A DNA stretch of 36,626 nt from Actinophytocola xanthii. Lineage in GTDB: Bacteria; Actinomycetota; Actinomycetes; Mycobacteriales; Pseudonocardiaceae. The position numbers and the translations under genes were made by a program. How positions within the stretch are numbered: the first letter of the stretch is position 1; every line of letters starts with the position of its first letter. Under the pieces are notes generated by a model, which made no database searches, was not told the DNA's origin, and saw only the letters and a list, made by a program, of their open reading frames with translations. Of the stretch, positions 1-8,097 are shown one piece after another. Where the stretch lies: contig NZ_MSIE01000091.1 in NCBI RefSeq assembly GCF_001921205.1, positions 1 through 36,626 of the forward strand. Reading direction: 5' to 3'.

Positions 1-176
1 AGCATTTATCGGCACACTGTTGAGTTCTCAAACAACACGCGCACATCCATCATGCCCCGCGATCAAGCGGACCAATCCAGAGACGCTCGTTGGTTTCCTG
101 CGTTGTTGTGGATCCGTCACTCCCTACTTGGGAGGCCCCCAGGGCCTCGCTTGGGAGGAGAACCGGATCCCTGCGC
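1..176 (-). other. 5' leader of an rRNA operon, running off the left edge
   Basis: The region between the downstream promoter and the window edge has no plausible coding sequence on either strand. It contains a perfect 7-bp inverted repeat (arms 132-138 and 142-148, loop of 3) and, nearer the edge, the boxA-like motif at 17-37. It is read as the transcribed leader of a leftward rrn operon whose 16S gene is outside the window. The exact transcription start is inferred from promoter spacing only. Confidence 0.65.
17..37 (-). promoter_or_regulatory. boxA-like antitermination/processing motif of an rRNA operon leader
   Basis: Read on the minus strand, this stretch contains TTTGAGAACTCAACAG, closely similar to the boxA-type element that precedes 16S rRNA in mycobacteria and other actinomycetes, where it acts in antitermination and leader processing. 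The 16S gene itself would begin beyond the left edge of the window. Identification rests on recall of the motif and on the two strong promoters upstream of it. Confidence 0.75.
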
Positions 177-182
177 CGCAAC

Positions 183-211
183 ACTCTATCTGGTCCGATC
201 CGCGATGTCAA
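183..211 (-). promoter_or_regulatory. rrn promoter, downstream copy (TTGACA / 17 bp / TAGAGT)
   Basis: On the minus strand the -35 hexamer TTGACA lies at 206-211 and the -10 hexamer TAGAGT at 183-188, separated by exactly 17 bp. This is a near-consensus housekeeping sigma promoter, with an expected start near 176. It points left into the rRNA leader. Confidence 0.8.
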
Positions 212-326
212 TCGCTTGGCCCAGCTCGCTGCCAGCCACTGAAGTGTATCACTGGCCTGCGGGTCGCGCCGTCCGGGTCTGGCTCGTTACTTCCGGGCCC
301 GTCCGCCGCGCTGTGCGACGAGAGAA

Positions 327-355
327 AAGTTAGCGACTTCGTCCGGACAAGTCAA
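327..355 (-). promoter_or_regulatory. rrn promoter, upstream copy (TTGACT / 17 bp / TAACTT)
   Basis: On the minus strand TTGACT lies at 350-355 and TAACTT at 327-332 with a 17-bp spacer. It sits 44 bp past the stop codon of glnA2 and about 140 bp upstream of the second promoter. Tandem promoters of this kind are normal for actinobacterial rRNA operons. No terminator is visible between glnA2 and this promoter. Confidence 0.8.
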
Positions 356-398
356 ATCGGCTGGTCAGACGCGGTATCCATGATCGTCGAGGGTCCCC

Positions 399-1742
399 TC
401 AGAGCAGCGGGAGGAGCGTGCGGAGCTCGTAGGGCGTCACCGCGCGGCGGTAGGCGTCCCACTCGGCGCGCTTGTTCCGCAGGAAGAAGTCGTAGACGTG
501 CTCACCGAGGGTCTCGGCGAGCAGCTCCGAGCTCTCCATCTCGGCCAACGCCTCGCCGAGGTTCTGCGGGAGCAGCGCGTACCCCGCCGCCCGGCGCTCG
601 GCGTCGGTGAGCGACCACACGTCGTCCTCGGCCGCCGCCGGCAGCTCGTACCCCTCCTCGACCCCGCGCAGCCCGGCCGCCAGGATCACCGCGTAGGCCA
701 GGTACGGGTTGCACGCGGAGTCGAGGCTGCGAATCTCCACCCGGCGGGAGGACGCCTTACCGGGTGAGTACATGGGCACCCGGACCAGCGCCGACCGGTT
801 CGCATGCCCCCAGCACACCGCCGACGGGGCCTCGCCCCCGACGATCAGGCGCTTGTAGGAGTTCACCCACTGGTTGGTGATGGCCGAGATCTCCCTGGCG
901 TGGCGCAGCAGCCCGGCGACGAACGCCTTCCCGGTCTTGGACAGCTCGTAGGGGTCCTCGCTGTCGTAGAACGCGTTGCGGTCGCCCTCGAACAGGCTCA
1001 CGTGGGTGTGCATGCCCGAGCCGGGCTGGTCGGAGAAGGGCTTGGGCATGAAGGTGGCCCGCACCCCCTCCGTCATCGCGACCTCCTTGACCACGTACCG
1101 GAACGTCATGACGTTGTCGGCCATGGTCAGGGCGTCGGCGTAGCGCAGGTCGATCTCCTGCTGGCCCGGCGCGTTCTCGTGGTGGCTGAACTCCACCGAG
1201 ATCCCCATCGCCTCGAGCGTCTCGATGGCGTGGCGGCGGAAGTGGGTGGCGGTCGCGTGGCTCGCCTGGTCGAAGTACCCGCCGTTGTCCGCGGGGACCG
1301 GCTCGCGCCCGTCCTCGTGCAGCTCGCTGAGCAGGAAGAACTCGATCTCCGGGTGCACGTAGCAGGTGAACCCGGCCTCGCTCGCCCGCGCCAGCGTTCG
1401 GCGCAGCACGTGGCGGGGGTCGGCCCAGGACGGCGAGCCGTCCGGCATCGCGATGTCGCAGAACATCCTGGCCGCGTAGTGGTGTCCCCCGGGGGTTTCC
1501 CACGGCAGCACCTGGAACGTCGCCGGATCGGGCCGGGCCACCATGTCCGACTCCGACACCCGGGCGAAGCCCTCGATCGCCGAACCGTCGAACCCGATCC
1601 CCTCCGCGAACGCGCCCTCGAGCTCGGCCGGCGCCACCGCCACCGACTTCAGCATCCCGAGCACGTCGGTGAACCAGAGCCGGACGAAGCGGATGTCCCG
1701 CTCCTCGAGCGTGCGGAGGACGAACTCCTGCTGACGATCCAT
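399..1742 (-). CDS. glnA2: type I-alpha glutamine synthetase (GlnA2 type)
   Basis: This 447-residue protein belongs to the glutamine synthetase I family, whose members ligate ammonia or an amine to glutamate using ATP in the cytoplasm. The N-terminal beta-grasp domain (about 15-100) is followed by the catalytic domain, with the metal-site motif HPEIEFF at 130-136, HHENAPGQQE at 187-196 and the ATP-site segment KPFSDQPGSGMHTH around 234-247. It is shorter than GlnA1-type enzymes (about 475 residues), as expected of the alpha subtype that lacks adenylylation control. The N-terminus resembles M. tuberculosis GlnA2 (Rv2222c, 446 residues). Some Streptomyces paralogues are gamma-glutamyl-polyamine synthetases, so the substrate is not certain. 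An MFS gene ends 23 bp upstream on the same strand, and a TAGGCT -10 element sits 6 bp before the ATG. Confidence 0.9.
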   Translation of the reverse strand: MDRQQEFVLRTLEERDIRFVRLWFTDVLGMLKSVAVAPAELEGAFAEGIGFDGSAIEGFARVSESDMVARPDPATFQVLPWETPGGHHYAARMFCDIAMPDGSPSWADPRHVLRRTLARASEAGFTCYVHPEIEFFLLSELHEDGREPVPADNGGYFDQASHATATHFRRHAIETLEAMGISVEFSHHENAPGQQEIDLRYADALTMADNVMTFRYVVKEVAMTEGVRATFMPKPFSDQPGSGMHTHVSLFEGDRNAFYDSEDPYELSKTGKAFVAGLLRHAREISAITNQWVNSYKRLIVGGEAPSAVCWGHANRSALVRVPMYSPGKASSRRVEIRSLDSACNPYLAYAVILAAGLRGVEEGYELPAAAEDDVWSLTDAERRAAGYALLPQNLGEALAEMESSELLAETLGEHVYDFFLRNKRAEWDAYRRAVTPYELRTLLPLL

Positions 1743-1748
1743 GCCGGC

Positions 1749-1754
1749 AGCCTA
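1749..1754 (-). promoter_or_regulatory. -10 element for possible leaderless glnA2 transcript
   Basis: TAGGCT on the minus strand ends 6 bp before the glnA2 ATG, and no Shine-Dalgarno sequence lies between them. That geometry fits a leaderless mRNA. No good -35 hexamer was found at the expected distance. Confidence 0.4.
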
Positions 1755-1765
1755 GGTAGATCGTG

Positions 1766-3058
1766 TTAACGGCGTGTTTCGTCCCCGGCAGGATCACGGG
1801 TCGGCCGGATCGCCAGCGAGAGCGCGGCCGCCCCGACGCACAGCCCGCCGGCGACCAGCCAGGCCAGGTCGTAGCTCCCCCGCAGGTCACGCACCGCGCC
1901 GGCACCGACCGCCGCGATTGCCGCGCCGAGCTGGTGGGAGGCGAACACCCAGCCGAACACCACCGGTCCCCGGTCCCCGAACCGCTCCCGGCACAGCGCC
2001 ACCGTCGGCGGCACGGTCGCGATCCAGTCCAGGCCGTAGAACACGATGAACACCCACATGCTCGGCTCGGTGTTCTCGGCGAACAGCGAGGGCAGGACCA
2101 TCAGGGACAGCCCGCGCAGCGTGTAGTAGGCACCCAGCAGCAGCCGCGGGTCGACCCGGTCGGTCAGCCAGCCGGACAGGATCGTGCCGGCGACGTCGAA
2201 CAGGCCGATCAGCGCGAGCAGCGAGGCCGCCGTCGTGTGCGGCATTCCGTGGTCGTGCGCCGCGGTGACGAAGTGGGTGCCGACCAGCCCGTTGGTGGAC
2301 GCCCCGCAGATCGCGAAACCACCGGCGAGCAGCCAGAACGTCTTCGTGCGCGCGGCCTCTCGCAGTACCCGTACCGCCCGCGCGGCGCTGCTGCCGGTGG
2401 CGGCCACCGGCGCGGTGACCGGCCCCGGCGGCGCGCCGTAGGCGGTGGTGCCGACGTCGCTCGGGTGGTCCCGGAGCAGGGTCAGCACCAGCGGGACGAC
2501 GGCGAGCGCGGCGACCGCGACGACCACCGACGGGGTCCGCCAGCCGTGGTCGGTCGCGAGCGCCGCGACCAGCGGCAGGAACACGAGCTGACCGGTCGCT
2601 CCCGCCGCGGTGAGCAGGCCGCTGACCAGCCCGCGGCTGCGGACGAACCAGCGCCCGGTGACCGTGGCCACGAAGGCCATCGACATCGAGCCGGTGCCGA
2701 CGCCGACCAGGACACCCCAGCACAGCAACAGCTGCCAGCTCGCGGTCATGAAGACGGTGAGGCCGCTGCCCGCGGCCACCAGAACCAGCGCGCCGGCCAC
2801 GACCCGACGCATCCCGAGCCGGTCCATCAGCGCGGCGGCGAACGGCGAGATCAGGCCGAACAGCACGAGGTTGATCGACACCGCGGCCGAGATCGTCGCC
2901 CTGGGCCAGCCGAACTCGTCGTGCAGCGGGTCGATCAGCACGCTGGGCACCGCCCGGAAGCCCGCCGCGCCGATCAGCGTGACGAACGCGGCCAATGCCA
3001 CCCACCAGGCCCAGTGCACCCTGGGCAGCTGCCGCGCCCGCGGCGCAAGTTGAGTCAC
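1766..3058 (-). CDS. MFS transporter, 12 TM, monocarboxylate-porter-like
   Basis: Major facilitator superfamily membrane protein of 430 residues with about twelve hydrophobic segments and a central hydrophilic loop near residues 205-235. The loop between TM2 and TM3 carries MDRLGMRR, a form of the MFS motif A. The layout (an early RAVPSVLIDPL segment and TM3-4 rich in small residues) resembles oxalate/formate or monocarboxylate porters, but the substrate cannot be read from sequence. The frame stays open further upstream, yet that part is arginine-rich and non-hydrophobic. The GTG at 3058, preceded by GAGG 9 bp upstream, gives the natural MFS N-terminus. It lies upstream of glnA2 and divergent from a GlxA-type regulator, so joint regulation is plausible. 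Confidence 0.8.
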   Translation of the reverse strand: MTQLAPRARQLPRVHWAWWVALAAFVTLIGAAGFRAVPSVLIDPLHDEFGWPRATISAAVSINLVLFGLISPFAAALMDRLGMRRVVAGALVLVAAGSGLTVFMTASWQLLLCWGVLVGVGTGSMSMAFVATVTGRWFVRSRGLVSGLLTAAGATGQLVFLPLVAALATDHGWRTPSVVVAVAALAVVPLVLTLLRDHPSDVGTTAYGAPPGPVTAPVAATGSSAARAVRVLREAARTKTFWLLAGGFAICGASTNGLVGTHFVTAAHDHGMPHTTAASLLALIGLFDVAGTILSGWLTDRVDPRLLLGAYYTLRGLSLMVLPSLFAENTEPSMWVFIVFYGLDWIATVPPTVALCRERFGDRGPVVFGWVFASHQLGAAIAAVGAGAVRDLRGSYDLAWLVAGGLCVGAAALSLAIRPTRDPAGDETRR

Positions 3059-3094
3059 GTCAGCGATCCTCGCCGCCGCGACGGCGCTCGACGA

Positions 3095-3110
3095 GTGGCC
3101 AGATCGCCAC
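3095..3110. promoter_or_regulatory. inverted repeat in the divergent regulator/MFS promoter region
   Basis: GTGGC-N6-GCCAC lies within the 71-bp gap between the divergent starts at 3058 and 3130. Its position makes it a candidate operator for the adjacent GlxA-type regulator. The arms are only 5 bp, so the assignment is weak. Confidence 0.35.
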
Positions 3111-3129
3111 AATGTGAAAGAATCCGGCC

Positions 3130-4086
3130 ATGCATGAGGTCGCCGTCCTGGCCCTGGACCCTGTGATCGGCTACGACCTCGCCATCCCGCCCCAGATCCT
3201 GGGCGAGGCGAGCGACGAGAACGGTGACCCGCTGTACCGCGTCCGGGTCTGTGGGCTGAACACCTCACCCGTCCGGGTGCGGGCCGGCTACACGCTGGTG
3301 CCCGACCACGGGGTGGAGATCCTCGCCGAGGCGGACACCGTGATCGTGCCCGGCACCCAGGTGAAGGGCCCGCGGAGCACGGGTGAGCTGCCGGCCGAGA
3401 TCGCCTCGGCCCTCGCCGGGCTCCGCCCGGGGACCAGGGTCATGTCGATCTGCACCGGCGCGTTCGTGCTCGCCGCGGCCGGCCTGCTCGACGGACGGCC
3501 GGCGACCACCCACTGGGCGCACGCGGACACCTTCCGCCGGCTCTACCCCCGGGTCCTGCTGGACGAGGACGTGCTGTTCGTCGACGACGGGGACGTGCTG
3601 ACCTCCGCCGGGCTCGGCGCTGGTGTCGATCTCTGCCTGCACGTCGTGCGCCGCGACCACGGGGCCGAGGTGGCGAACCGGGCCGCGCGCTACTGCGTCG
3701 TGCCGCCGTGGCGGGAGGGCGGCCAGTCCCAGTACATCGACCGGCACGTCCCGGACGGCGGCACCGACGGCACCGCCCCCACCAGGGCGTGGGCCCTGCA
3801 CCGGCTGGGCCAGCCGCTCGACCTGGCGACGCTGGCCGGGCACGCGCGGATGAGCGTGCGGACGTTCTCCAGGCGGTTCCGCGCGGAGACCGGCCTGTCC
3901 CCCGGCACCTGGCTCACCCAGCAGCGGGTGCGGCACGCGATGCACCTGCTGGAGTCGACCGACCTCACCGTCGACGTGGTCGCCGAGCGCTCCGGGCTGG
4001 GCACCGGAGCGTCGCTGCGCCAGCACATGCGGGCCACGGTCGGGGTCTCCCCGCTCGCGTACCGCAGGACGTTCCGGGCGGGATGA
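3130..4086 (+). CDS. GlxA family transcriptional regulator (DJ-1/PfpI + AraC HTH)
   Basis: A 318-residue regulator with two parts. Residues 1-190 form a DJ-1/PfpI (class I amidotransferase-like) domain with Cys108 in the nucleophile-elbow segment SICTGAFVLAAAG. Residues 226-318 form an AraC-type double helix-turn-helix containing MSVRTFSRRFRAETGLSP. Members of this family bind DNA and usually control nearby catabolic or transport genes; the DJ-1 part is thought to sense a ligand rather than catalyse. It diverges from the MFS-glnA2 pair, the most likely target. The inducer is unknown. Confidence 0.85.
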   Translation: MHEVAVLALDPVIGYDLAIPPQILGEASDENGDPLYRVRVCGLNTSPVRVRAGYTLVPDHGVEILAEADTVIVPGTQVKGPRSTGELPAEIASALAGLRPGTRVMSICTGAFVLAAAGLLDGRPATTHWAHADTFRRLYPRVLLDEDVLFVDDGDVLTSAGLGAGVDLCLHVVRRDHGAEVANRAARYCVVPPWREGGQSQYIDRHVPDGGTDGTAPTRAWALHRLGQPLDLATLAGHARMSVRTFSRRFRAETGLSPGTWLTQQRVRHAMHLLESTDLTVDVVAERSGLGTGASLRQHMRATVGVSPLAYRRTFRAG

Positions 4087-4128
4087 CCCGGTTTACCCGA
4101 CTGAGCGTCGCTCTCAGGAGGGCGGTTC

Positions 4129-4134
4129 TACGAT
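4129..4134 (+). promoter_or_regulatory. -10 element for possible leaderless lprG transcript
   Basis: TACGAT ends 6 bp before the lprG ATG. An AGGAGGG lies about 19 bp upstream of the ATG, too far to act as its ribosome binding site. This spacing suggests a leaderless transcript for the lprG-P55 operon. The -35 region is not recognisable. Confidence 0.45.
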
Positions 4135-4140
4135 TCCCGC

Positions 4141-4836
4141 ATGACGCGCCGGATTCTGTCCGCTTTGCTCGCCCTCGCGGTGGCCGCGACCACCGCCTGC
4201 ACCTCCGACGACTCGGGAGGCGACTCGCTGCCGGACGGGGCCGGGCTGCTCAAGGACGCCGCGGCCACCACCGCCGAGATCACCTCGGCGCACTTCACGC
4301 TCGCGGTGAACGGCGATGTGCCCGGGCTGGACGTGGACAAGGCGGAGGGTGACCTGACCCGTGAGGGCGGCGGGAGCGGCGCCGCCCGGGGCACGGTCTC
4401 GATGACGCTGCTCGGTCAGCTCTTCGAGGGCGAGTTCGTGCTGGTCGACGACAAGGTGTGGATCAAGGGGCCGACCGGCGACTACCAGGAGCTGCCGGCC
4501 TCGATCATCGCGAACCTCTACGACCCGGCGGCGATCCTGGATCCCGAGCGCGGCGTGGCCAACGTGCTGTCCAACGTCCGCGAGCCCAGGACCGAGGGCG
4601 CCGAGGACATCGACGGCGTGTCCACCTACCGGGTGAAGGGCAAGGCCACCCGGGACGTGATCGCCCCGCTGGTGCCCGGCGTCGACTCCGACGTCGACAT
4701 CACGTTCTGGGTCAGCCAGGACGACGGCCACCAGCCGGTGAAGGCGAGCGTCGCGGTGCCGGCGGAGGGCTCGCCGACCGTGGACGTGACGCTGTCCGAG
4801 GTGGGCAAGCAGGTCGACATCACCCCGCCGCAGTGA
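4141..4836 (+). CDS. lprG: LprG/LppX-family lipoprotein
   Basis: A 231-residue exported lipoprotein. Residues 1-19 form a signal peptide (RR, then a hydrophobic run) ending in ATTAC, so Cys20 is the predicted lipidation site, although the -3 residue is Thr rather than the usual Leu. The rest matches the LprG/LppX/LprA beta-alpha fold, including [20 protein letters not shown] near the start of the mature part and [10 protein letters not shown] near residue 160. In mycobacteria LprG carries triacylated lipids across the periplasm with the P55 transporter. The stop overlaps the ATG of the next gene by one base (TGATG), and that gene is P55-like, so the pair is coupled as in mycobacteria. Confidence 0.85.
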   Translation: MTRRILSALLALAVAATTACTSDDSGGDSLPDGAGLLKDAAATTAEITSAHFTLAVNGDVPGLDVDKAEGDLTREGGGSGAARGTVSMTLLGQLFEGEFVLVDDKVWIKGPTGDYQELPASIIANLYDPAAILDPERGVANVLSNVREPRTEGAEDIDGVSTYRVKGKATRDVIAPLVPGVDSDVDITFWVSQDDGHQPVKASVAVPAEGSPTVDVTLSEVGKQVDITPPQ

Positions 4837-6377
4837 TGGCGGCCCCGACCTCGGAGACGGGCACCGAGCCGGCGCCGGCCGCCGGGCGCGGGCGGGCCGT
4901 CGCGATCGGCGCCGGCGGGCTCGCCGTGCTGCTGGGGGCGCTGGACACCTACGTCGTGGTCAGCGTGCTCCGGCAGATCATCGACGACCTCCAGATCCCG
5001 GTGAACCGGCTCGAACGGGTGACCCCGATCGTGACCGGCTACCTGCTCGGCTACGTCGCCGCGATGCCGCTGCTCGGGCAGGCGTCGGACCGGTTCGGCC
5101 GCAAGCTGCTGCTCCAGGTGTGCCTGGCCGGCTTCATCGTCGGGTCGGTGCTCACCGCGACCGCCGGGGACCTGTTCATGCTGGTGACCGGGCGGGTGGT
5201 GCAGGGCGTGGCCAGCGGCGCGCTGCTGCCGGTGACGATGGCCCTGGCCGCGGACCTGTGGGCGGCGCACCGACGTTCGGCCGTGCTGGGCGCGGTCGGC
5301 GCGGCCCAGGAGCTGGGGTCGGTGCTGGGTCCGCTCTACGGCATCGCGATCGCCGCGGTCGCCGGCTGGCGCGGGGTGTTCTGGGTGAACGTGCCACTGG
5401 CCGTGCTGGCGATGGTCGCCGTGCACCTCACCGTTCCGGCCGTCCGCTCGGCGACCCGCTCCGCGGTGGACGTGGTCGGTGCGGCGCTGCTGACGGTGGT
5501 GCTCGGGCTCGCGGTGGTCGGCCTCTACAACCCCGAGCCGCGCGACCGGGTCCTCCCGCCCTGGGGGCCACCGCTGCTGGTCGGCGCCCTGGTGGCGCTG
5601 GTGTGCTTCGTCGTGTGGGAGCGGCGGTCCCGGACCAAGCTGATCGACACCCGCGGGGTCTCGATCGGGCCGTTCCTGGCCGCGCTGGGCGCGAGCCTCG
5701 CCGCCGGCGCGGCGCTGATGGTCACGCTGGTCAACGTCGACCTGTTCGCCCAGACGCTGCTCGGCCGCGACGACACGGGCAGCGTGCTGCTGCTGGTGCG
5801 GTTCCTGGTCGCGCTGCCGGTCGGGGCGTTGCTCGGCGGATGGCTGGCCGGCCGGTTCGGCGACCGGTGGCCGGCGGTGGCGGGCATGCTGGTCGCGGCG
5901 GCCGGGTTCCTGCTGATCTCGGGCTGGCCGGTGGACGTGCTGGCGGCCCGGCACGATCTCGGCTTCGTGTCGCTGCCGCGGCTGGACACCGACCTCGCGG
6001 TGATCGGTCTCGGGCTCGGGCTCGTGATCGCGCCGCTGTCGGCCGCCGCGCTGCGCGTGGTCCCGGTGTCCCAGCACGGCGTCGCCGCCGCCGGCGTCGT
6101 CGTGGCCAGGATGACCGGCATGCTCGTCGGCGTGGCGGCGCTGGCAGCCTGGGGCCTGCACCGGTTCCACACGCTGACCGCGGAGCTGAACACGCCGCTG
6201 CCGTTCGGCAAGTCACCCGAGCAGGTGGAGCGGGAGGTGGCGGCCTACCGGGCGGCGGTGAACGAGGCCCTGCTCACCCAGTACACGGAGATCTTCCTGA
6301 TCACCTCGTTCGTCTGCGTGGCGGGTGCGGTACTGGCCCTGTTCGTGACCGGCCGGGACCGCGGCACCGAGAGCTGA
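4836..6377 (+). CDS. P55-type MFS exporter, partner of LprG
   Basis: A 513-residue polytopic transporter of the DHA2 (14-TM) class of drug:H+ antiporters. It has LDTYVVV in TM1 and the motif A segment [12 protein letters not shown] after TM2. TM5 carries a motif C-like stretch ending in GPLYG. A hydrophilic loop near residues 440-465 ([12 protein letters not shown]) precedes the last helix. Gene order and length match M. tuberculosis Rv1410c (P55), which acts with LprG to deliver triacylglycerides to the outer envelope. Translation starts at an ATG overlapping the lprG stop. The gene ends 4 bp from the convergent caeA-like gene, with no obvious terminator. Confidence 0.85.
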   Translation: MAAPTSETGTEPAPAAGRGRAVAIGAGGLAVLLGALDTYVVVSVLRQIIDDLQIPVNRLERVTPIVTGYLLGYVAAMPLLGQASDRFGRKLLLQVCLAGFIVGSVLTATAGDLFMLVTGRVVQGVASGALLPVTMALAADLWAAHRRSAVLGAVGAAQELGSVLGPLYGIAIAAVAGWRGVFWVNVPLAVLAMVAVHLTVPAVRSATRSAVDVVGAALLTVVLGLAVVGLYNPEPRDRVLPPWGPPLLVGALVALVCFVVWERRSRTKLIDTRGVSIGPFLAALGASLAAGAALMVTLVNVDLFAQTLLGRDDTGSVLLLVRFLVALPVGALLGGWLAGRFGDRWPAVAGMLVAAAGFLLISGWPVDVLAARHDLGFVSLPRLDTDLAVIGLGLGLVIAPLSAAALRVVPVSQHGVAAAGVVVARMTGMLVGVAALAAWGLHRFHTLTAELNTPLPFGKSPEQVEREVAAYRAAVNEALLTQYTEIFLITSFVCVAGAVLALFVTGRDRGTES

Positions 6378-6381
6378 GCCC

Positions 6382-7977
6382 TCACTCCGTGCAGCGGGTG
6401 CCCTCCTGGGGCAGGGTGCCGTCCACCAGGTAGGCGCTCCCCGCCCCGTCGACGCACTCGTTGCCCTGCAGGAACACCGTGTGCTGGTTTGCCTCGAAGG
6501 TGAGCAGGCGCCCGCCGAGGGCCTTGGCCAGGGCGACGCCCGCCTGGTACGGGGTGGCGGGGTCGCCGGTGGTCGAGATCACCAGGGTCGGCGGCAGGCC
6601 CTCGACCTTGGGCAGGTGCGGCTGGCTGGTGTTGGGCACGGGCCAGAAGGCGCACGGGTCGCGCGCGGTGGTCGGCTCGCTGCCGTCGTCGAGGAACGGC
6701 GCGGCCTCCTTGTACCGCTCGTTGGTCTCCCGGATCACGTTCGGGTCGGTCACCCGGGGGTCGTCCACGCAGTGGATCGCGACGAAGGCGTCCTGGGTGG
6801 TCGAGTAGCGGCCGTCGGAGTCTCGTTCGAGGTAGAGGTCGGCCAGCGACATGAGCGTGGTCCCCTCGTGCTGGCGCAGTTCGTTCAGCCCGGTCTGGAG
6901 GTGCTCCCACAGCTGCTCGGAGTACAGGGCCTGGATGGTGCCGGTCGTGGCGTCGTCGTAGGACAGCGCGCGACCGTCCGGCAGGTCGATCGGATTCTCC
7001 GCCAGCGGCCGGATCATCGCCTGGTAGTCGGCGTTCGCGGTCTCGGCCGAGTCGAACGGGCAGTCGTCGCGGTCCAGGCACCAGGCGACGAAGTCGGTGA
7101 ACGCCTCCTGGAAGCCCTTGGCCTGCGCCACGGCCTGGTCGGCCGCGTCCTGGGTGGGGTCGAGCGCACCGTCGAGCACCATCGCGCGGACGTTGCCGGG
7201 GAAGGTTTCGGCGTAGGTGCTGCCGATCCGGGTGCCGTAGGAGTAGCCGAGGTAGGTGAGCTTTTCCTCCCCCAGCGCCGAGCGCAGCACGTCCATGTCC
7301 CTGACCACGTCTCGGGTGCCGATGTTGGCCAGCAGCTCGTCGCCGAACTCGGTCCGCTGCGTGCACTTCGTGGCGTAGTCGCGGGCCTCCCGCTCGGTTT
7401 CGGCGACGCCGGCGGCGGAGGGGTCCAGCTCGTCGTCGTCGGCACGCTCGGCGTCGCGCTCCTGGCCGGTCAGACAGCTGATCGTGGGCTCGCTGGAGCC
7501 GACGCCCCGCGGGTCGAAGCCCACGAAGTCGAACCGCTCGGCGAGCTCGGAGTTCTCGGCGGCCAGCGCGGCCGCGGTGGACAGGCCGGCCACCCCCGGT
7601 CCACCCGGGTTGATCACCAGCGCGCCGATCCGGTCCTGCTCCGAGCTCGCCGGGTGGCGCAGCACCCCGATCCGGACGGTGTCACCGGTCGGGTCGGCGT
7701 AGTCCAGCGGCACGGTCAGCCGAGTGCACTGGAGGTCGGGACTCGACAGCGGCTCCGCGTCGAACTCGCTGGCGGAGTAGGACTCGCAGCCCTCCCAGTC
7801 GAGCCGCTGGCCGTAGAAGTCCGTCAGCCCGTCGGGTACGGCGCCGGCCGGGCCCCGGTTCTCCGCGAACGGCAGCGCAGGGCCGGAGGACCCCTCGATC
7901 GTCGACGTGCAGCCGCCGGCGAGGAGAACGAGCATCATGGCCATGGGGAGCGTGGCACGACGAGCAGACGGGGTCAC
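6382..7977 (-). CDS. caeA: secreted alpha/beta-hydrolase lipoprotein (CaeA / Slp tripeptidyl-aminopeptidase type)
   Basis: A 531-residue exported serine hydrolase. The N-terminus has RR at 6-7, a short hydrophobic run and LLAGGC, giving Cys23 as a likely lipidation site. The fold shows the oxyanion segment VINPGGPGVAG (121-131), the nucleophile elbow GYSYG with Ser246, an acid in STTGDPATPY and the catalytic His in NQHTVF near the C-terminus. Relatives include the mycobacterial carboxylesterase CaeA (Rv2224c) and Streptomyces SlpD/SlpE mycelium-associated peptidases, so the substrate may be an ester or a peptide. The GTG at 7977 was chosen because it starts a proper signal peptide. secA2 begins 120 bp away on the other strand, and panB lies further on, as in M. 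tuberculosis. Confidence 0.85.
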   Translation of the reverse strand: MTPSARRATLPMAMMLVLLAGGCTSTIEGSSGPALPFAENRGPAGAVPDGLTDFYGQRLDWEGCESYSASEFDAEPLSSPDLQCTRLTVPLDYADPTGDTVRIGVLRHPASSEQDRIGALVINPGGPGVAGLSTAAALAAENSELAERFDFVGFDPRGVGSSEPTISCLTGQERDAERADDDELDPSAAGVAETEREARDYATKCTQRTEFGDELLANIGTRDVVRDMDVLRSALGEEKLTYLGYSYGTRIGSTYAETFPGNVRAMVLDGALDPTQDAADQAVAQAKGFQEAFTDFVAWCLDRDDCPFDSAETANADYQAMIRPLAENPIDLPDGRALSYDDATTGTIQALYSEQLWEHLQTGLNELRQHEGTTLMSLADLYLERDSDGRYSTTQDAFVAIHCVDDPRVTDPNVIRETNERYKEAAPFLDDGSEPTTARDPCAFWPVPNTSQPHLPKVEGLPPTLVISTTGDPATPYQAGVALAKALGGRLLTFEANQHTVFLQGNECVDGAGSAYLVDGTLPQEGTRCTE

Positions 7978-8080
7978 GCCACGATCCTGCCACCGGGACG
8001 TGAATAGGCTGTGTTGGCAACGGGTAGGAACCAGCGGGCGCGGTGCACCGTTACCGTGCAGGGCAGTGAGCCGAGCGAAC

Positions 8081-8087
8081 AAGGAGG
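8081..8087 (+). promoter_or_regulatory. strong Shine-Dalgarno site that fixes the secA2 start
   Basis: AAGGAGG, continuing TGA, is close to full complementarity with the 16S rRNA 3' end. It sits 10 bp before GTG 8098 and 22 bp before the in-frame ATG at 8110, so it favours the GTG. Confidence 0.6.
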
Positions 8088-8097
8088 TGAGCGTCGG

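Noticed and set aside
1755-1780. A GlnR-type nitrogen operator upstream of glnA2
   Set aside because: The GTTAAC and GTTTC pieces do not match the GTnAC-N6-GAAAC pattern in spacing or order, and they lie inside the MFS coding end.
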